Positions 22,334 to 34,760 of a DNA stretch of 64,000 bases are shown piece by piece. Every line of letters starts with the position of its first letter. The stretch's first letter is position 1. The stretch is from NCBI RefSeq assembly GCF_000264905.1, contig NW_006763137.1, positions 422,237 through 486,236 of the forward strand. The letters run 5' to 3'. The notes under the pieces are model-generated. The model was not told the DNA's origin and searched no databases. It was given only the letters and a program-made list of their open reading frames with translations. The stretch comes from Stereum hirsutum FP-91666 SS1 (taxonomy: Eukaryota; Basidiomycota; Agaricomycetes; Russulales; Stereaceae). A program made the translations under genes and the position numbers.

Positions 22334-22367
22334 GGGATCGAACCTCGATACCAATACGCCCCCCTCC
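22334..22367 (-). repeat. Right terminal inverted repeat
   Basis: Partner of 21933-21966. Confidence 0.9.
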
Positions 22368-22757
22368 TGGACCGAGTCCGTACGAGTACATCGACGGCGC
22401 TGCCTTGTCATTGTGATGCAATCTCACCATGTTTCACATAAGTACGCCAACAACATCACCTTTTCATGAAGAAACGGCGCATCACAAAACTGAAATCTGC
22501 CCTCTCGTGTCATGTATTCAGGGAAGGTACCGGGAGGCCCGGCATGGGATAGCACGACACACGACATAATTCGCGCTCACACGTTCACGACGAGAATGCT
22601 GATGCAGATGATGATGGATAGAAAGATAGCAGAGATAAATTATAATCGTATACTCGTACAGACGAACCCAGAACCCATGATGCGTGTGCGTGAACAGCCA
22701 AGACGAACTCCCGTACCCCCCCCTGCGCACGGACCACCCCCTAAAATGATGAAACGT
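22368..22757. other. Intergenic, 3' flank of histone H4
   Basis: Probably includes the H4 3' UTR. An open plus-strand frame at 22512-22790 is antisense to H4 and not supported. Confidence 0.5.
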
Positions 22758-23200
<443 letters not shown>

Positions 23201-23555
23201 TGTTAAGATAAATTGGGGGTGGGTGAAGAGAAGAAGTTGTTTGGGTGATGAGGTGTGAAGGTGAGATAGGCGCTAGGGGGTGAAGGTCGATGGGAGAGTT
23301 GCACGGAAAGAGGCAGAGGTTATATATCGCGGGCCGCGCCACATCACGTGCCATTCAACGAACGCGCGACTCCTCGGTTCCGAGCCGTTTGTTGATCGCA
23401 TTTCGCGCGTCCGGAAGGGCACGTGACCAGACGCGACGCGGGATACATAAGGCCGCGACTCCGCGACTCGTTGGCCCCCATCCCGCTTGCTCTTCTACCG
23501 CCACAACAACCACACACTCAACTACTACCCAACTCAACAACTTCTTTTATCAGCA
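23201..23555. promoter_or_regulatory. Shared bidirectional promoter of histones H4 and H3
   Basis: 355 bases between the divergent H4 and H3 start codons. It holds TATA-like stretches on each side (GTTATATATCGCGG about 23318-23331; GGGATACATAAGGCC about 23440-23454). It also has several CGCG-containing sites (GAACGCGCGACTC, TTTCGCGCGTCC, GACGCGACGCGGG) that resemble the ACGCG box of S-phase genes. The A/C-rich leader before H3 ATG is typical of highly expressed fungal genes. Factor binding is inferred. Confidence 0.75.
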
Positions 23556-24207
<652 letters not shown>

Positions 24208-24917
24208 GCTGGTCATCGCTTCTTCCTCTCACCTTCACCTCTTTCCTACTTTACCCCATCTTATTCATGCATACCCTGACTCATACTAGTGCATGCGTAC
24301 GATTTTCGTTTTGTCTCTGATTCTGGCTTGTATTTTTATTGTATTCCCTTTTCATTCCTCTATCATCGTGTGCGGGGTGGATGATTCGATTATGAAGGAT
24401 GCGCTGGGTACTTACAGGGTTTCATAGACTTGTTGACTTCGTGCCGCTTTCCTAATCCAGATCTCTGCCGGGACATCCCTCTAAACTTTCCAGTGTGCGA
24501 TTGCCCTCGACTGCTTGACTTGTGTGCATAAGTGAGATCGTCTATTGAGCTACTGGTATGTAAGCGAAAATAAGAGCTTGCCTGTTTTGGCATCGTTGGC
24601 GTTGAGTCGGCCAGAGCGCAATAGGGGCTACCCTCCCCGGAACCGAAGCTCGGACTCGGAGTCGGGACGCCACAGCATTTTGGCCCGGTATCGTTTTGTA
24701 TGGCAGTGGACTGTGGCGATTTGTATCCTGCCCATGTCGTTCAGATCAGAGTGAGTTGCTAGAGTTATTAGGACACGAGTAAAGAATTCAAAGACGGACA
24801 TATCACGTCACATCTGAGAGAAAGTGTGTAATACTATAATTGAGGGAGATTCTGTCATGATTCAAAAGGGAGCATCTGTCCTTGAGGACATACTCACACT
24901 GAACAGTTCCTCCATCA
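24208..24917. other. Intergenic between H3 and tRNA-Asp
   Basis: H3 3' UTR followed by sequence without a supported gene. Confidence 0.5.
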
Positions 24918-25009
24918 TCCCTGGTAGTATATCGGATTAGTACACGCGCCTGTCATAAATATCGATTGTAGTTCCGCGCGAGAGCGGGGTTCGACTCCCC
25001 GCCAGGGAG
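24918..25009 (+). tRNA. tRNA-Asp (anticodon GTC) with a 19-nt intron
   Basis: The cloverleaf can be folded by eye. Acceptor stem TCCCTGG (24918-24924) pairs with CCAGGGA (25002-25008), with discriminator G25009. Anticodon arm CGCGC-CTGTCA ... C-GCGCG has anticodon GTC at 24952-24954. The T arm CGGGG-TTCGACT-CCCCG is at 24985-25001. An insert TAAATATCGATTGTAGTTC (24956-24974) sits between positions 37 and 38, the canonical site of eukaryotic nuclear tRNA introns. Removal of the insert leaves a standard 73-nt tRNA. Internal A and B boxes (the latter GGTTCGACTCC) serve RNA polymerase III. Confidence 0.93.
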
Positions 25010-25027
25010 GTCAGCTATCCGACGCTA

Positions 25028-25039
25028 TTTTTTTTTTTT
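25028..25039 (+). terminator. Pol III oligo-T terminator of the tRNA-Asp gene
   Basis: A run of 12 T beginning 19 bases after the tRNA 3' end. Confidence 0.85.
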
Positions 25040-25446
25040 AGTCACTATCAGTGGGTCTCGTTCAGCGATTCGGATGGACAGAGCATTTTGGCCTTTCGAA
25101 GACAAGAAGCTCGACGTGCGGAGCGAAGACGAGACAGGACAAATTATGGAATGAAAGATGCTTGAAGATCGGGAGGTCCGTGCTCTACATCGACGGAGAG
25201 AGAAATAAGGATACCACTGCAGTGGGGTGGAGTGAACGTCTAGGGGCGTATTGGTAGTACAGTCAAGTAGCCCAAAGATGGAGTATAAATCACGGAATAG
25301 CAATGTAGGATGTCCTGTTGAGATATGGGAGTCGTCTTATAACTTAAAAACCACGATTGTCCGAGTAGAAGCAACGAAAGTAAGGCAAGTAACCGAGCAG
25401 CAGAGGCGATACGTGGTGGTGGTTGATCTATGGGTACGATAATAAA
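25040..25446. other. Intergenic with a fragment of the TIR element end
   Basis: GGGGCGTATTGGTA at 25243-25256 matches part of the terminal inverted repeat at 21937-21950. No partner end was found nearby. No gene is supported. Confidence 0.45.
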
Positions 25447-27002
25447 TCACTTCGCGTCAAGTCCCCACCGCTTCCTGACTATGCTGATCATCAACGTCCT
25501 CGACTTGACGAGGCTTGCGAACCACGCTCCAAGGACGAGGCGCCAGCCGAAGAAGAGGGTGAATGAGCCCATGCCTCCGTTCTGGATCAACGAAGGAACG
25601 ATAATATCAGCACCGGGAATGGGTATTCGAAACGCAAGAAGGGCGATATGGGAACAAGGACATGCGAAAAAGTGGTATGGAAAGAATTGGGGTGAAGGAG
25701 AATGAATGAAGACGCACTCGTCCATTTGTGATGACGATTAGTTCTCTGCTGCCCTTGTACTGTTTCGATGGTGCCTTGTTGTCGAGGTAATCGAGGACGT
25801 TGGCAGCTACGACGTCTGAGTGTGCAGCATACTTCGCCACTGAATAATTCGTGACAATAGAGGGATAAGTCAGCAGTAATCCGAGCGACATGATTGAGGA
25901 GAGGAAGAGTGTTAGGAAGAGGACGGTGGCGAAACAGGGGAAAGGGGCGTACTCTGCTTCTGCTCATTCCAATCAATCGCGTCTCCCAGAGCGAATATGT
26001 TAGCGAACGAAGGCAGGCGGAGATTAGCGTTAACTTTGATTTGGCCGAACGAGTTGAGGATATCTGAGCCTAGGGAAGCGACGAATGATGTAGCAGGACG
26101 GGCACCGTACGTAGGAACCTGTGGAATACGTTCACCAAGCACACGTTAACTCGTCATCTAGCGTACAGAGGGACTCAACACGTACGATAAGGTCGCCTTC
26201 GACGACCTTCCCTGCGCGCGTCTTGACAGTTCCGGACGTGTTGCCGGATGTATCAACGTCGTCCACACGGTCGTCAAAGATGATGTCGACGCCACGAACA
26301 CGCAAGTCCCGTTCAATTTGGCGACGACCCTTATCGGAATAGGTTGGGTTGAGTAACATAGAGCTGTTATGGGCGATCGTGACTTTCTTGTCTGGGAAGA
26401 AGTCTTTCAGCTCGCCAGCGTATTCTGCGCACAGTTAGAACGAAACATTAGCGAGTATCATAACATGCGGTAAGACTTGTATGACACGTACCGATTCCGA
26501 CTGAACCTCCCCCGACAAGTATAACCCCCTTCGCCGCCTCGAATTTCTTCCTCCACGCCCCGATATGCGCTTTCACGCCTTCCTCCGAATCAGGGAAGTC
26601 CAACGGTCCCGCCCAAGAACACCCCGGCGAAAGCACCAACACATCGTACTTCACCCTCTCCCCACTCTCCAACACCACCTCTCCTCCTTCCGTTCCCTTC
26701 CCATCGCCCTGCTCGATCCTCGTAACCCTCCCGAGCTTGACTTTCCCATCTACACCATCGCTTTTGGTCGCTTTGGAGAAAAGTGGGTCGTAGGGCAGAA
26801 GCGCGGTATCTTCGAGGTGACCTTCTGAAGTTGTAGTGAACCGTGCGGCGGCGGGAAGATAGATGGAGTAAGGACGGGCGTCGATGAGGGTTATGCTGTG
26901 GCGCTGTGAAGGAGGCGCAAGAGAGAGTTTGGTGGCGAGCTGGAGAGCGGTGGTGTAACCTGCTGGCCCTCCTCCGACAATAACTATTGATTTACCGGAC
27001 AT
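25447..27002 (-). CDS. AIF/FSP1 (AMID)-like FAD-dependent oxidoreductase
   Basis: Five exons (27002-26492, 26424-26186, 26118-25953, 25839-25718, 25581-25447) join in phase to give 390 residues. The N-terminus carries the dinucleotide-binding motif 'IVIVGGGPAGYTTALQLA'. A second Rossmann motif 'GVILVGGGSVGIEYAGEL', for NAD(P)H, lies near residue 160, and the FAD-closing motif 'FANIFALGDAIDW' follows. The tail 'GSFTLFFGWRLVLGAWFASLVKS' is a hydrophobic C-terminal segment, as in the family. This order and length match the AIFM2/FSP1-like NAD(P)H quinone oxidoreductases of fungi, which pass electrons from NAD(P)H to quinones at membranes. No mitochondrial presequence is evident. The substrate is inferred from the family. 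Confidence 0.85.
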
Positions 27003-28275
27003 GACGGGATGGGATAAGTGTAAGAAATGTGAGGGGTTCCGAAGTGACGAAAGCGCAGATGAGGAGAAATGCTCACTTTCAAGGAACGACCCAAAAGTTT
27101 ATAATGAGGGAAAACGCGTACGTGTTGCCATTGACAGTGCCGCCGGTAAGCGGCATAAGGATGAGTAAGCGTGAATGGGCGTGAACAGCCACGCAAACAT
27201 ATAGCATTTTGCAAAATATGATAGGCAGGCAGGGGCAGACTTCACAGACTTCACTGCGTAGCAATATTGTTTCCCGCTAGTGTGTGCATTGCTGGTCACA
27301 GCGTGACTGCCAATGGACCAGGCCGGGGAGGACGCCCTTTGATCAAGACAAGAGACTTTGGGACGGCAAGATCTGGAAAGGATGGCTGTGATTTGCAGTT
27401 GTGACTCTATACTGATAGAGAGTAAGGATTTGGGTGGGGATAAGGGTTAACAAATGTTGGTGAGGCAAGATCACGGCAAGATGGTCCCATGCGTGGGACA
27501 TGTGTAGGGAGTGGCGTTGCGTTCAATCGGTGTGGCGAAATCCCCACGAACTCTGAAAACGACGAGCAGCTAGACATGCCAGTGTCAACTACTGCCACCT
27601 CGTCCAAGGCGACGATTTACAAGGTAAAATATGTTCCTACGATGATTCACGATCCGACCAAGAGTATGTACAAACAAAAAGGAAACGGCGAGCACACCAC
27701 TGGCACTATCAAATCAACCAAGAAAAAAGAGAAAGGGAGGAGACGTAAACAGGTTGCCAAGCAAAGGCGGCTGTTATAATAGTGTACATTATCTAGCGAC
27801 AGCAAACTAGCCTACTGGTGTGAGATACGGCAAAATTTGTATGGATAGCAATATCGGCAGCAGAGGAGGAACATAGCTTGTCATATGAAGAGACAGATGA
27901 GACGAGTGACATGGAGAGAAAGAAAGATAACAGATGCTAGGGGAGAAAAGAGACGACAAATGATGAGTGAGAAAACGAGGAAAGACAACAGATGATATCC
28001 AGGTCATGGAATAGGGGATGGGGACTGATGGTAGTCTGATGGTAGCCGCGATGGAATGTGTGGCGGGATGAGACGGGGAGAAACCTTGCGAGAACGAGTT
28101 CAAAGCAATGATCATAGCAAGCAGAGGATGAGATGATATACGGCCAACCGTAAATAAAACCAATAAGGAAATTGACGATACCACCGCAGAACGAGGAGCG
28201 ACCATGGAGACTACTGGACGCATCATCAATCAGCATGAATGAGAAACAGAGGGGACAGGATAAATAACACGCACT
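27003..28275. other. Intergenic 1.3 kb
   Basis: The 5' flank of the flavoprotein gene and the 3' flank of the next gene, both on the minus strand. A plus-strand frame ending in a Lys/Arg-rich tail (27489-27779) looks like chance composition. Confidence 0.4.
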
Positions 28276-30070
28276 CTAGATGTACATGTTCAGGGACCCG
28301 ATGCCCCCGGTGATGTCCTCCACCACCTCTGGCGTGCCTTTCCTCGCCACCTCCCTCTTCTGGTATGGCCCCGACGTTTGTACCGCCGGACTGGCCGTCT
28401 TCCCCACCTTCTTCCCACCAGCAACGGCTTTCCTCAAGATGTCCTTATAATCCACCGACTTACCCTTGGCATCTGGCGACCGCTGCACCATACCAGCTCC
28501 AAGCAACTTCTTGGCCTTGTCAAGCGAGATCTGTTCCCTGGCTGCCTCTATGATGCCCTCCCTCGTGTTCTTGCGAGGAGTTATATGCGCGAAGGGCTCG
28601 TACATGACCTCCCGGCAAGACGCCAACACAGGGTCCTTTTTGCTCTCCGCCACGTAGAGAATCGCACGTCCCTTTCCGCCGGTGGACCTGCACAGGTCAG
28701 AATGCACGATAGACTTCTCGCCGGCGCCGTTGGCCCTCAGGTAACACAACGAGATGCCCTCCGCCTCGGTCTGGCGGTGCAACTTCACCAACTTCTTCAA
28801 CCAAGGGACAGCTTCGGCGGTCCTGGAAGCAGTGGATCTCTTCCTCGGCATGGGAGTAGGGGAGAACGGGGATGCTGGAACGCCACTAGGCCCACGCATG
28901 AAGGATGGTCCTCCCCCAAGCCTGTTCCTGGAGTACGGGGAGCCAGCGCGCTTGACAGGTGTGGCGGAGACGCTCTTCGTAGGACTGGCGAACGGTCGAG
29001 CGGAGAGGCTGTTGAACGTTGACGTCCAAGGGGTCGGGAACACAAGACCGCGATCGTGACCGTCTTCTTCTGGATCGTCGCCGAACTGGGCTGCAACTTG
29101 GGCGATATGATCTTCTATATCGTCGTCGGTGTCGTTGTCTTGGCCGGGGGAGGGAGGGTACGGGCTACCTCGTTCGAGGTTCATGGGAGAGCTAGATGTA
29201 GAAGTGGATGCCATGAGGGACTGGTGGGCGGGGGAGGAATCGGCGGCGTAGGGACTCTGTTTCCCGAGGTCCATGGGAGAGCCAGCGGGAGAGGTGGATA
29301 CCATAGCGGGTCGTTGAGCGGGGGTGGAAGGGATGGCGTGGTGCGTGTGCTTCTCTACGTTCATTGGAGAGCCAGCGGGGGAAATGGACGCCTTGATGGT
29401 TTGGAGGACGGAGGTTTGGACAGGGCTGAGAACGTGAGAGTTCAGGCCCGGGATATCATCTGACGCAGCGTCAGGTTGCTATAGATAGTGTAAGTGATGG
29501 GGCGATGGCGAGGAATCGTCAGTATAGTTCGAAAATATGTATGGCGAAAATGAAAACCTACGGAAGACATCGACACATCTCCAACGAACTCTGGATCCAT
29601 CTCAACATCGAATTCGGTGATAGCAGTTGTCGCGCTCTGTTCGGCCACGAAAGAAGGCGATGAGTAAATATGAGGATCATCAAGTGCAACAACCATGCAC
29701 GACTCACCTCCAAACTTGACCGTTCCGACCCTGATTCATACACCGTAGTGGAGGCCGACAGTGTCCCTGGTCCATGACCGAGCTGGCTGCTCCTCTGTCG
29801 CATCTTCTCCAGTAATTCTCGGAAGTCAGCAGAGTGGTTGAACACGGTCTCCGAGGACGATGACGACGATGACGACGAAGCAGCGGCCCTGATGCGTCTG
29901 TTCCTGTCTTGCATATTCTTCACGATTTCCTCGATACGTTCTTCTTTGGTAGCAACGTCGGAGCGGTGTTCCTCGCCGTACGGGTCGAAGGAGACACGTC
30001 GGGCTGGACGCGGCGCGCCCGGTGCCCCACGCGTGGTTTTCGATAGCGGTGTTGGTTGGTTCCTGTACAT
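28276..30070 (-). CDS. Unknown SP/TP-rich protein with internal PAGSPM repeats
   Basis: Three exons (30070-29708, 29636-29562, 29478-28276) join in phase to give 546 residues. Exon 1 has a basic SP/TP region (MYRNQPTPLSKTTRG), a Ser9 run and a helix 'FRELLEKMRQRSSQLG'. The middle contains three or four imperfect units of about 27 residues around 'S(P/T)(A/S)(G/S)SPM(N/D)(V/L)': SISPAGSPMNVEKH, STSPAGSPMDLGKQ and STSSSPMNLERG. An acidic stretch (DNDTDDDIEDH) follows. The last third looks folded: 'VPWLKKLVKLHRQTEAEGISLCYLRANG' and 'REGIIEAAREQISLDKAKKLLG', ending in GGIGSLNMYI. No family was recognised. The dense SP/TP sites suggest regulation by proline-directed kinases, which is inference. 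Confidence 0.7.
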
Positions 30071-32317
30071 GATATCTGTATGCGCTGCGAGGAAAAGTGG
30101 ATGAGGGACGTGTGCAAGGTGGAAAGGCAGACGAAAAGGGAAGAGGAAGCGATGTGATGATTTAAAATTCAAAGTCGAACCCTGGGAAAATTCTTGACTC
30201 AGAGATTGACACCACGAGGAAAATTCGAAAAAGTGTTGATCAAGGGCATTCAGCACCATTAAAAGCGTACGAGCACATCCTCGCAATAGACAACGAAGCC
30301 AGACAACATGGCATCGAGGGGCAGAGCAGTTGAAGAGACGGGCTCAGCGCCACCGGGCCCGGGGAGAGTTCAACATTAGTGCACGGACCAACTGACACTG
30401 ATGCACGTCCGTCGAGGACACCGAGTTCATCACCCACTCTACTATGTCTATGAGTTAAGAGGCAGGTTCAACAGGGCGAGCTATGGACTTAAAAGTTCAA
30501 CATTGACGCACGGACCACCCGACGTCCAACAAGGGTCGCCAGACGCGTCGTCGAAGACGACAAGCCAGCACCCTTCGTCACGACGATGTCTAACTCGCAA
30601 GATATGGAGTGTAGAATATCTACAGTACGGTAAACGAGACCCTCGCGTAGACAGATCCAAGGGTGGCCCGGATCCAACAGCGACGCACGGACCAGCCGGC
30701 GCCCACTGTTCGTCGAGGACATCAACCTTGGTACCTACTTAACAAACACGTCGATGTATAGAGAACACGCCGACAATGGTGCCATTGTTCAAGTTCAACA
30801 TTGCACGTGATGCTGACCGAGTACAAAAGAAACGAAATGGGGGCACTAAATGGGGAGGAATGAACATGTTGAAGGAGCGTACCGTTGAAGTTTAGGCGTT
30901 GATTGGCTTGTAGTCTGTCTTGTGTAGAGCTAGTATTGTCTGGAGTCTAGATGAGAAGACGAGCGAGAGTCAAAAAGCAGCTTGCGCGACGTGTTCGACG
31001 GTGGAACTCACTGAGGGGAGGCAGAGATGGTGGTGGTATGGGAGAGAGTTGGAGACGGGCACGGCCGGGGCTACTTATATGGCACAGTCAAAGAGGCGGT
31101 TCTATCTGAACGAACACGCTCGCCGGATTTGGACACCGTTGGTGTTTTTGATCGATTCGCGTCAATCTTGTGCCCTTGCATTGTGCGCAACCGTGACCCT
31201 GGCGACCCCTGTGTCGTGGCAATATCCGTCAAGTGCCGTTGGTGCCACCGTGACTTGACACTTACTGTGGCACCTGGACCGGTTTGAGGGGAGAGGTCGA
31301 CTCCGACTCCTCTCAACGCCCAATAAATATGTCGTGAGAGGGAAATAGACCACGAACATGGAAAAATATCGTTCGAACCGACTCAAATCGGGAGATCTCC
31401 GTCAGACCGATTAATAAGTAGCTGAGCGATCTCCCAGTGACCATTCAATTGTGGCAACGCCGGTGCCACTGCGACACATCAAGATTCCGCTCATGGCGTG
31501 CCAAATCTCCCTGTACAATGATTAATGTAACGTGTTTGGCGGAAATTCGAAGACCTAGTTACAACTATCTACCGTTGTTTCAGTCCTTTGCGTCACAACC
31601 GCTGCTCAAACAATAAAGGGCCCGGGAGAAAACTTTCGCTTTTGGTTCTTTGATCAAGTCAATGAGTGTCCCAAACATAGGAAATGGAAGCGATGACCAG
31701 CACCGTGGAAAGGATAGTGAGATAATTAGCCAGAGTTTGAAAGTGGTCGACGACTGTTCTGGGTTGGGAACAAGTGTTAGGGACAAATTCAAGTTTCAAT
31801 AGCCATTGTTTGTGCATGTTATGACTTGCGACACTATTTGCCAGCCTTGGTGACGCGATCGGCACGCTGTCTTGACATTCGTAAGAAATGGAACAAGCAC
31901 TCCTTGCACAAATGTTCTGATCAGCTAGTATGTCCGGCTGTGAGCAAAAGAATGCATTTGTACGATTTGATTGCAGATAGTGACCAGTCCGACGAACAAT
32001 GAAAGGAGAATCCGAGTCGAAAGCGAACAAACATAAATGAACATGGCATAGTACATGAGGGGCATGAGGTGGCGGTCTATGATCGTAGAAGGTATAACAT
32101 GAGGAAGATCCAAAGAATAGCAAAGACAAAGTCGATCGCAGCGTACTGTTCGCCATCAAATCCGACGAGTAATTTTACACCAAGGTTCGAAACGCAGAGA
32201 GTTTTGGTGGTCCCCACGACGCGGTCACCCGGAACCGTGACAGAGCGAGGGCCAAAGTCGATCTTCCCGAGACAAGGCCCAGTAAGGCGAGCGGAAGTCT
32301 AGCAAAACAGCAAAACT
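30071..32317. other. Intergenic 2.2 kb with dispersed short repeats
   Basis: The upstream side of the SP/TP-rich gene. It holds a family of about 50-bp imperfect repeats (30367-30812), listed separately. From 31300 to 32300 only short unsupported frames were seen. Confidence 0.45.
30367..30812. repeat. Four spaced imperfect direct repeats (GTTCAACATTGACGCACGGA type)
   Basis: Copies start at 30367, 30494, 30671 and 30792. They share AGTTCAACATTxxxGCACGGACCA. Copies 1 and 3 also share a GTCGAGGACA end about 45 bases further, and copy 2 a GTCGAAGACGA variant. Spacing is 120-180 bases. They lie 300-740 bases upstream of the SP/TP-rich gene start, so they may be promoter repeats or remnants of a decayed element. 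Confidence 0.6.
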
Positions 32318-33681
32318 CTAGTTCGAGAGCTTCATAGAGCCAAGAGCTCCACGAAGGGTCTCCACCTCTGCAGGCGCCTTCTTAGAGCTTGAAGTACCAG
32401 CCGTGGTCGCGGTCCTCTTGTACGGATTCGTGTTCGAAGCTCGAATCCTAGTCCTCTTGATTTTTCCGCCATCGTGGCCCTCGGACTCGCACGCGGTAAT
32501 TCGACCACTGTTCTGGGCCAACGGCGGCCTACTATGGATACGAGACACACACGCCTTGGCCATGGGTGCCGCCTCATCCGAGTCTAGTATAGAGGGCGGG
32601 ATCACGGACGACAACGATCCCTGGTCCTTCGAACTGACAAGAGAATGGATACGGCGGAAAGCTTTTGGTGTCATGCGAGAGCCTACAGAGGATGTGGCAA
32701 CCGTAGCAGCAGCTGTAGCAGTAACGGCAACCTTGGAAATCACGGGGGCGTCCATACCAAGAGCATCCGAGCAAGTTGAATTCGGGCGATAGGTGCCCTT
32801 GACAGCAGATCTAGACGGGATACCGGGGCCAGTGGGAAGGGCATGACAATGGGACGTCAGATACGGGAGCGGGGACGGCCCATCCTGTGGGAGTCGTATC
32901 CTTAAATCCTTGTGTTTTGGGGAGCAGGCCATTCTGTTAATAGTGCTGGAACGAGGTCCGATGGCAGCACCGGATTTTGTGAACTTTTTGTGCCGAACCG
33001 GGCCTACGCTTGAGGGCTTACAACGGGCAGATTCGAGGGTAGATTCGTGGCCGTAGTCGAGGAATGGGTCCGAGGGCACCTCTGGAGGCGGAGACGAAGA
33101 TGCGCTCCGGACGTGCGACCGGAGGGGGGACGACGCGTAGGGCGTGAACCTGGACGACCTCACGGGAGATTTTGGGGCCACCTTCAAGTTGACGGGAGAT
33201 AAAGCGCGCACGGCGAGTTCGATGTTGAGAGTGGGTGAATGGGCCTCTTTCTTGAGCTTACGGAGCAGGCGATGCTGTGCAGAGTTGACGAGGGTGATTA
33301 TTAGTTTTCGATATTTCGACGACGAGGGAGTGAAAACAAACATACCTCTGGGGATTTGAGGCCATCCCCGTGAAACAGCAGCTTGGCACTGAAGCTACGG
33401 GGCGTCATACGCTTGTCGGGGTCAGGCCTCGTGGACACCTTCATGAAAAAACGAAGAGGGTGACACGGATGAGGGACAATCGAACTATTATGTATCAGAA
33501 AATGTGTCAAACTCACCTCGTGTTCCCATCTCGATCCGGGCCTTTTTGGTGTCTCAGTCAGCGCGTTCAACGCTGCCGTCTCCATGCCTTCCTCGTCAGT
33601 ATCATCGGTGTCCGGCGTGTACGAAATCTGACCGAGCCTCGAAGGTCGACGAGGCGTGCGAGTGACGCCGAAAGACTGCAT
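32318..33681 (-). CDS. Unknown basic SP/TP-rich protein
   Basis: Three exons (33681-33517, 33438-33346, 33274-32318) join in phase to give 404 residues. Exon 1 reads MQSFGVTRTPRRPSRLGQ then an acidic DTDDTDEEG. Exon 2 is basic (TRPDPDKRMTPRSFSAKLL). Exon 3 begins with a helix 'HRLLRKLKKEAHSPTLN' and is then mostly disordered, Ser/Pro/Arg-rich, with many SP sites. The C-terminus 'KIKRTRIRASNTNPYKRTA' is strongly basic, a likely nuclear localisation signal, and the protein ends 'LRGALGSMKLSN'. That end resembles the tail of the neighbouring SP/TP-rich protein (TGGIGSLNMYI), too short a match to prove kinship. A further upstream exon cannot be excluded. Function unknown. Confidence 0.65.
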
Positions 33682-34760
33682 ACCAGGCGAAGTGGGAATC
33701 GTCGAGTTCGTGAAGATGGAGAGGCGTGTCCGACTTATCTACAGGAGATCGAACGGTGTCAGCGGAAGGAAGGTATCGCGGCGAAATGACGGAAAGAGAG
33801 AACAAAAGGGAATGCGGATCAATATTATGTAACACGGGTTGTGGGTTGTCCTCCGAAGCAATGAACATTGAAGACGGCTGTCAGGCAATGGCTGGCACTC
33901 GCCACTCGACTACCGATGACTGGAGCTGGAGGTGTCAATGTCCGTCACGTTCGACATTGATGGCCTTCGGCATCTGCACCATCCCGGCGATCCTGAGACA
34001 TGGCCTTCGTTGCCATACCGTCTTCCGAGTCCATTGTTGAAGGCAATCAAGACATCGAAGAACACGTACCAAAGTCTCAGATCTAATGATTGTCTCTGGG
34101 AGACCTGTTCCTCGGACTTGCTGTAGCTTGATATCGATCCTACAAGATCAAACGAATAGGTAGACTAAGACTTCGTTTCGTCAGAGTACCAATGAGTCTG
34201 ACCCGCGACGGTGAGATGATGGTGAGGAAGAGCAGAACGAGGTGAAACGTTTATATATATATACGCCGGGAAGAACCGACGATACTTATCAGGGCCGGAT
34301 CTTACGCGAGATAGAAGCCCTCCGTATTTTCCGAACGTCTTGATATGGAAGGCTCTTTGTGCATAGCTATCTTGGGCCTGGTCAGTGGTAGGCTGTTCGG
34401 CAATGGTTATTCTGGAAGAGAACCCGAGTGTAAGTATCTTCCGGTCAAAAACTAGATAGGGTGATGAATCAGCTGAAGAAGAAACTTTTTCGGAGAGGCT
34501 TCACCCGTGCCAGTGCCAGTGCCAGTGCTTGAACCTATGTAACCAATGAAGAAATGACAGGAAGACTTCACCTCGATTCCTACGTTGTGTGTCTACCAGC
34601 CAGACGATCGGAGCGAGCATGACATGAAACGTGATGAGCAGACTCGAAGCCAACTACTGACTCGAGGGGAATTCAACGACGCCGCATAAGCGTCGCGTGT
34701 CCACATGCTACGATAAAACCACACGCACAACGAGTTACGAATCGCCCTCGATCTCGATTC
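33682..34760. other. Intergenic 1.1 kb
   Basis: The upstream flank of the basic SP/TP protein, with a TATA-like TTTATATATATATACG at about 34250. A hexanucleotide repeat (GTGCCA)3 lies near 34507-34530. No gene is supported. Confidence 0.45.

Larger units (their letters stand above)
21933..22367. mobile_element. 435-bp terminal-inverted-repeat element (MITE-like)
   Basis: The ends are 34-bp inverted repeats with a single mismatch: left 21933-21966 begins GGAGGGGGGCGTATTGGTAT, and right 22334-22367 is its complement. Inside, an imperfect motif like GTACGCACA-GGGATCGGACC recurs near 22055, 22195, 22230, 22280 and 22324, in the manner of subterminal transposase-binding repeats. No transposase is encoded. 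No clear target-site duplication was found, so the superfamily is unassigned. Confidence 0.75.

Noticed and set aside
29056..29463. 135-codon plus-strand frame
   Set aside because: Antisense to the SP/TP-rich gene; its Gly/Arg-rich composition is the shadow of Pro/Ser codons.
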